A stretch of 64,000 bases of DNA from Shewanella sp. MR-4 (GTDB lineage: Bacteria > Pseudomonadota > Gammaproteobacteria > Enterobacterales > Shewanellaceae): positions 3,965,001 through 4,029,000 of the forward strand of contig NC_008321.1 in NCBI RefSeq assembly GCF_000014685.1. Direction: 5' to 3'. Positions within the stretch are counted from its first letter, which is position 1; each line of letters opens with the position of its first letter. The position numbers and the translations under genes are program-made. Below the pieces are notes generated by a model. It saw only the letters and a program-made list of their open reading frames with translations, did not search any database and had not been told where the DNA came from. Shown here one piece after another: positions 60,901-64,000 of the stretch.

Positions 60901-62901
60901 TTGTCCAGTGACCGGATTTTTGGTGAATGGTTGGTCATCCGATGCAGGAGCAAAAATATCGACTCCCGGTGCAGCGATGTCGACAAGCAAGGTATCGATA
61001 CCAAAATAAGAAGGGCCACGGCCAGAGAAGTTCGCCACCCGCTCTTTATCAACAGCACTCAATTCAGCACCGCCCGCCGTTAGCGTCGCCATATGACCCG
61101 CACCCGAGGCCAACCAAGTACGCAGCAAATTACCATCGCTGTACTTAACTAACGTCCCAGGGATAGCATAAGGCACGCCAGGAAGATTGTTATCTTGAGT
61201 TGGCGAAAGGCTAGCAATAACAATACCTTCGCCGCCACCCGCCTGCACGTTGGCCGCCTTGTTCAATAGGGGCAAAGAGCTACGAGAACAAAGCACTATC
61301 ACATCTTGCTGACTTTCATCGATATCGGTAGTCGCAGGATTATCAGCCAGATCGAAAGTGCCAGCAGGGAAAGGCTTATCACAGTTCTTAATGTTTGAAG
61401 TGATAGTCTCATTCGGGTTTTTGAAGTTTTTGGCATCTACCACTAACCCTGTCACCGACTGAAAGTTTTTGGTCGAACCAATAATGTTCATCGGTGCTGT
61501 GGTTGCTCCGCCAGACAGATTCTCTACACCATTAGCCTTGAAGGTCACAATTTGATCGGCAGTATGAGCAGCTACTGTGGTTACCCAAGGTGATGAATGG
61601 TCGGCCGTCATTAACTCAGGACCTGAGTTACCCGCAGCCACGGCCACAAATACGCCCGATGCCGCCGCATTCAAGAAGGCTTGTTCCATTGGCTCTGACC
61701 ATGGGTCTTCTTCTAATCCACCGAGTGAAGCATTGATAACGTCAACATTATCGATAGCAGATTGTTCAATTGCCGCCACGATGGCCGACGTTGGACAACC
61801 TGCATAAGGATCTCCCGAACCACCTGGCCAGCAGACTTGATAGGCGATGATATTGGCGTGGGGAGCCATACCTGACACTTGCGGTAACACTAACCCCGTT
61901 TCTATCCCTTTGCCGTCTGGAGTGTATTCGGTAATGGTATGAGGTAAGTCTTTGATCACGTTACCCGCAATAGTACCAGCGACGTGAGAACCATGGCTGT
62001 TATAATCCAAACCGATTGCGGGACGGGTCTCGCTAAATACCGGATCGGTATACGCCTTAGTAATTTCTGGATAGGAATAAATCCCGATCAACTTATCGTT
62101 ACAGTACTCAGGTGAAGCCGCACAATCACCTAAGTATTTGCCATTGAGCGGGTTGGTATGTTTGTAACCATCGCCACCTACGGCTGCAAATGAAGGATGG
62201 TCGGCATTAATACCGGTATCGATAACACCGACAACCATACCTTCACCCATATTGGAGCTATTGAGCGCACTGTTGCTCCATACACTCGTCGCCCCCGTTT
62301 GGTCTGGCGTGCTAAAGGTTTTAAGCTCGTAGATTTTTTCACGGGTAATGCGTTTAACGCCGGGCACCTTCGCCAGTTTGGCCGCCTGCTCCTGCGTCAT
62401 TTCAGTGACAAAACCGTTAAGCGCAACCGAAAACTCACGACCGACTTTTAAATCGAGTCCCTGTAATGTTTGCGCTTGTGAGACAACAGCAGCACGTTTT
62501 TCTGCCAGATAGTTGTTATAGGCTTTGAGCTGGGGCTGGTTTAAGTTGAGCGGTGCTTTGGTATTTCGTGCCTTAGCAACCGTAGTTTGTGTCGCGGCCA
62601 ACTGACCGACACCACCCTGATAGGTCGAAATAGGAGCATCACTAAGTTGTACTATATACTTGTGAACACCTTGAATATCGGCTTCAGCATTGAAGACTGC
62701 ATGTTGTTTTTTAATTGTTTTATTGACTTGGTTTTCCCAAGTAAAAGTGTCTTCCGCTAATGGTTTGGGCGCGTAATCCGCAGGTGCGGGTCCCCATGCT
62801 GAAGACGGTTCGACCGTATTAAGTGCGCTTGTTGAAGCAATACCGCTTCCAACGTATAAAGCGGTCGCCACCATCACGGCGACTTTATTGTGTGTAAGCA
62901 T
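57985..62901 (-). CDS. Large subtilisin-like S8 protease with GlyGly-CTERM signal
   Basis: A 1638-residue secreted protease. Signal peptide (about 1-25), an I9-type propeptide (about 75-190, with HKYIVQLSDAPISTY), and the subtilase domain with Asp228 (VIDTGINADHPSF), His303 (NSHGSHVAGTIAGN) and Ser675 (LSGTSMASPHVAG). A PA-type insert lies at about 465-620. The C-terminal ~900 residues contain repeated beta domains, one Asp-rich segment (QDSDGDGVPSMDETLC), and the tail SSGGALGWLALGLLPLAYRR, a GlyGly-CTERM signal for rhombosortase processing. Monocistronic. Confidence 0.93.
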   Translation of the reverse strand: MLTHNKVAVMVATALYVGSGIASTSALNTVEPSSAWGPAPADYAPKPLAEDTFTWENQVNKTIKKQHAVFNAEADIQGVHKYIVQLSDAPISTYQGGVGQLAATQTTVAKARNTKAPLNLNQPQLKAYNNYLAEKRAAVVSQAQTLQGLDLKVGREFSVALNGFVTEMTQEQAAKLAKVPGVKRITREKIYELKTFSTPDQTGATSVWSNSALNSSNMGEGMVVGVIDTGINADHPSFAAVGGDGYKHTNPLNGKYLGDCAASPEYCNDKLIGIYSYPEITKAYTDPVFSETRPAIGLDYNSHGSHVAGTIAGNVIKDLPHTITEYTPDGKGIETGLVLPQVSGMAPHANIIAYQVCWPGGSGDPYAGCPTSAIVAAIEQSAIDNVDVINASLGGLEEDPWSEPMEQAFLNAAASGVFVAVAAGNSGPELMTADHSSPWVTTVAAHTADQIVTFKANGVENLSGGATTAPMNIIGSTKNFQSVTGLVVDAKNFKNPNETITSNIKNCDKPFPAGTFDLADNPATTDIDESQQDVIVLCSRSSLPLLNKAANVQAGGGEGIVIASLSPTQDNNLPGVPYAIPGTLVKYSDGNLLRTWLASGAGHMATLTAGGAELSAVDKERVANFSGRGPSYFGIDTLLVDIAAPGVDIFAPASDDQPFTKNPVTGQWATLSGTSMASPHVAGAATILRQSHPDWTPMQVQSALMMTASNTLTNASFLDNYSDYGDVSALQDAGAGRMHVELADKVGLLLDESMDNMAAANPNLGGRPKNLNTAYMVDTNCPNECSFVRTFTATEDGHWTVDSETWMGNFDISVQPTSFSIKAGETQSLVIKAKNKKNVSGAIYLDYTGSQGQVRLVSDNPNSPVLELPVWTYEGDSGLPNYVKINAHRKSATLNVGPFNTAEITDFTARSYGLAKGDDKTIHTYIDTTGGDPFDTVEVDGVQVNPNHIEWTEVPEGTKLLAGSVVGNDYGRVLVFMGQDSDGDGVPSMDETLCMSTNYSIANFCTISNPQAGRYFTVYMNLASLSYGQVDQGRDISISTALVTGDEGNLTVKAPAQIPGYSEYKLELAYQLPEMEVGNTYFGGFDIGSNANDAGNLGFVPVIVNQIDKDVTFTASRETAIPGEVIEFQVNVIANNEEQARDFALNASFPDAIQIIPDSVVASHATPGTPVLENNALSLTGVQETTKDVVRNYKITNNQNDPMCSLTAAKSPYPGYLELKENLGWKTLEGVEGAYYNEFQYKLKDLMNSEADISFPFFNKYFVDTIKLNPAGLVTFNTARRTPVSHVEFPSGTLGLLPMPEFIVAPFWTGDNRIPKRFDAGYGQYHLNAGITPTYTIARDWLVLEWDNVERANTPGQLVDFEMFLRMNINYEPGNYEMLFAYDNLQMVDDKGSIGFKAADGRIIVDGDTPMDLNLGDSVAYNNLGSVLSNKFVVCMDYTGPEESQFNLQFKAYVSEKAAGTTQTLKVENHLVGADSEVLELQLAVAGNIQLAAIADKMVKENESISFDVLYSDENQVSNMIEVMGDNFTTTVNGNTVTLTPTANFHGETRVTVMVKDSVNPEDAASTSFNLVVESDGIEYGCTNSSATNYDASANTDDGSCKLPAVIVEPEEKSSGGALGWLALGLLPLAYRRNRKTH

Positions 62902-63161
62902 TATCTTCCCTTTTATCCACGATTAACTGCCATTAAATGCAACATAATTACAACATCGCGAATGATTGCCGTTAGTGCATAAGGCGTCAATTCGATAAGG
63001 GCATTTGCTACAAAATGCTACTTGTAAAACAATGTATTAAATAAAATACAGCACCTATTTCTTGAGGTTTAACTAAGTGATAAATGGGGATGTTTATCAT
63101 CCCTAACGCTGGTTAAATGTTAAAAAATTGCAGCATTAAAAAAACGTCAGAGAGTGAGTAA

Positions 63162-63524
63162 ATGAGCCATCCAGCCGTACATCAAATTGAATCTCGAGCC
63201 ATGCTCGACTCACTGTTGAATCAACACCATGCGGTAGTTTTGCTCTTTGGCGCGCCAAGCTGTGGTGTGTGTCAGGCACTGAAGCCTCAGATTACGGATA
63301 TGCTTGCAAGGGAGTTTCCCCAAATGGCGCTGGCGTATATCGACTGTGAGGCTCAAGGCGAGATTGCCGCCAGCTACCATGTCTTTAGCCTACCAGTGGT
63401 CGAAACCGTGTTTTATGGCAAAACCTTTGGGCGCTTCTCGAAGGTGTTTTCATTGAATGATATCCGTCACGCCATCGCGCGGCCTTACTCATTAGTATCG
63501 CAAGAACAAACTGAGGAAGAATGA
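63162..63524 (+). CDS. Thioredoxin-family protein
   Basis: A 120-residue protein with the active-site motif GAPSCGVCQALKP (CGVC in place of CGPC) and a cis-Pro region SLPVVETVFYG. It has no signal peptide, so is cytoplasmic. The CGVC variant suggests a specialised reductant or a protein partner. The C-terminal acidic tail (SQEQTEEE) is unusual. A weak ribosome binding site precedes ATG 63162. Monocistronic. Confidence 0.85.
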   Translation: MSHPAVHQIESRAMLDSLLNQHHAVVLLFGAPSCGVCQALKPQITDMLAREFPQMALAYIDCEAQGEIAASYHVFSLPVVETVFYGKTFGRFSKVFSLNDIRHAIARPYSLVSQEQTEEE

Positions 63525-63669
63525 GTGATCTAGGATCGAATACCGTCCTAACAATCGAACAAAGCAACAAGAGCTGGTATTGATGATAAGGAGTCCCTAA
63601 CAACGAGACTCCGAATTCGATTGTGGTTAATGAGCCACTACAATAGAAGATAAACTGACTCTAGCTTGC

Positions 63670-64000
63670 CTATTCAGTGACTGGTAAATCAAACCACTCA
63701 GCACCTATTTCGTCAGATGGGCTGAAACTAACTTGCAATAATGGACTTTCAAGACCTTCGAATTTTGCCGAATTCTCAACATAGACATACTCAACAGCAT
63801 TCTCAACTTTTTTACCGCTAGGAGTAACTTTACCTACAGTAGAACAATCCTGATCGCCTAAGGTTTCTCCACTCAATGAGCCGTCAATTCCATTAAGATA
63901 GAAACCAGTGATTTTTGCAGGTGCATTTTTACGAGCCTCAACTGAAGCATTCGCTCCGAGCATTGTTGTTTGACTGCTCATAGTCACATACAAGCCTTCG
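63670..64000 (-). CDS. C-terminal fragment of a protein of unknown function
   Basis: About 110 residues, open to the window edge without a stop, so this is the C-terminus of a longer protein. Visible text includes EGLYVTMSSQTTM near the edge, ITGFYLNGIDGSLSGETLG and SFSPSDEIGAEWFDLPVTE at the end. It appears secreted or surface-like in composition (few Cys, many Ser/Thr/Gly) but I cannot assign a family. The gene converges with the thioredoxin-like gene. Confidence 0.6.
   Translation of the reverse strand, partial: EGLYVTMSSQTTMLGANASVEARKNAPAKITGFYLNGIDGSLSGETLGDQDCSTVGKVTPSGKKVENAVEYVYVENSAKFEGLESPLLQVSFSPSDEIGAEWFDLPVTE

Overview
The window is a stretch of gammaproteobacterial chromosome that most resembles Shewanella. 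The supporting signs are the linked blocks mdh/argR, zapA-6S RNA-fthC, ygfB-ubiH-ubiI-gcvTHP and glnK-amtB, a Dyp peroxidase near a ggt gene and an fbpABC-type iron transporter, and a large GlyGly-CTERM subtilase. Most genes have medium G+C (near 45-50% by eye) and look like core or soft-core genome. The genus is inferred from gene content and protein similarity recalled from memory; no search was run.

Layout. 1-4530: a partial OsmC-YcaO protein, a small membrane protein, a Cache-domain chemotaxis receptor and an RRF_GI-family protein. 4531-5527: a 14-bp-period repeat region, a DUF3297 gene and a strong terminator. 5528-10351: a NERD-domain membrane protein, then a strikingly AT-rich two-gene operon of a PD-(D/E)xK (DUF4297/Cap4-like) nuclease and a Ski2-like helicase. 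This operon is the best candidate in the window for a poorly described, probably anti-phage, system. It is followed by a structured palindrome (10462-10551). 10744-21200: glycine cleavage operon (gcvT-gcvH-gcvP), ubiquinone hydroxylases UbiI and UbiH, YgfB, ZapA, 6S RNA, FthC and FolM. 21405-26467: a DCC-family thiol oxidoreductase, Mdh, ArgR, an NAD(P)-binding protein divergent from a LysR regulator, and a Dyp peroxidase. 26674-34368: gamma-glutamyltransferase, an FbpABC-type iron transporter behind a Fur-like palindrome, a Cys-rich membrane-anchored protein, a glutathione transferase-like protein and a ferredoxin-NADP reductase. 34498-41655: DUF5610 protein, secreted histidine phosphatase, GltS-like FMN protein, small proteins, ATM1-type ABC exporter, a 58-residue protein and AroG. 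41963-50536: TPR/transglutaminase-like lipoprotein, AmtB-GlnK with a likely NtrC/sigma-54 promoter, an isochorismatase-like hydrolase, several secreted proteins, a LysE exporter and an AraC regulator. 50645-64000: two tandem alkaline phosphatases, a periplasmic binding-like protein, a PAS-GGDEF diguanylate cyclase, a cold-shock/Excalibur fusion, a 1638-residue subtilase, a thioredoxin-like protein and a partial gene.

Themes: one-carbon and quinone metabolism, iron, nitrogen and phosphate acquisition, each with its own visible regulatory signal or a weak candidate for one, plus signalling (chemotaxis receptor, c-di-GMP). No tRNA, rRNA, CRISPR array, insertion sequence or prophage was recognised. 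The only obvious composition break is the nuclease-helicase pair. Coordinates of regulatory elements come from reading the sequence directly. Family assignments rest on motif recognition without database searches.
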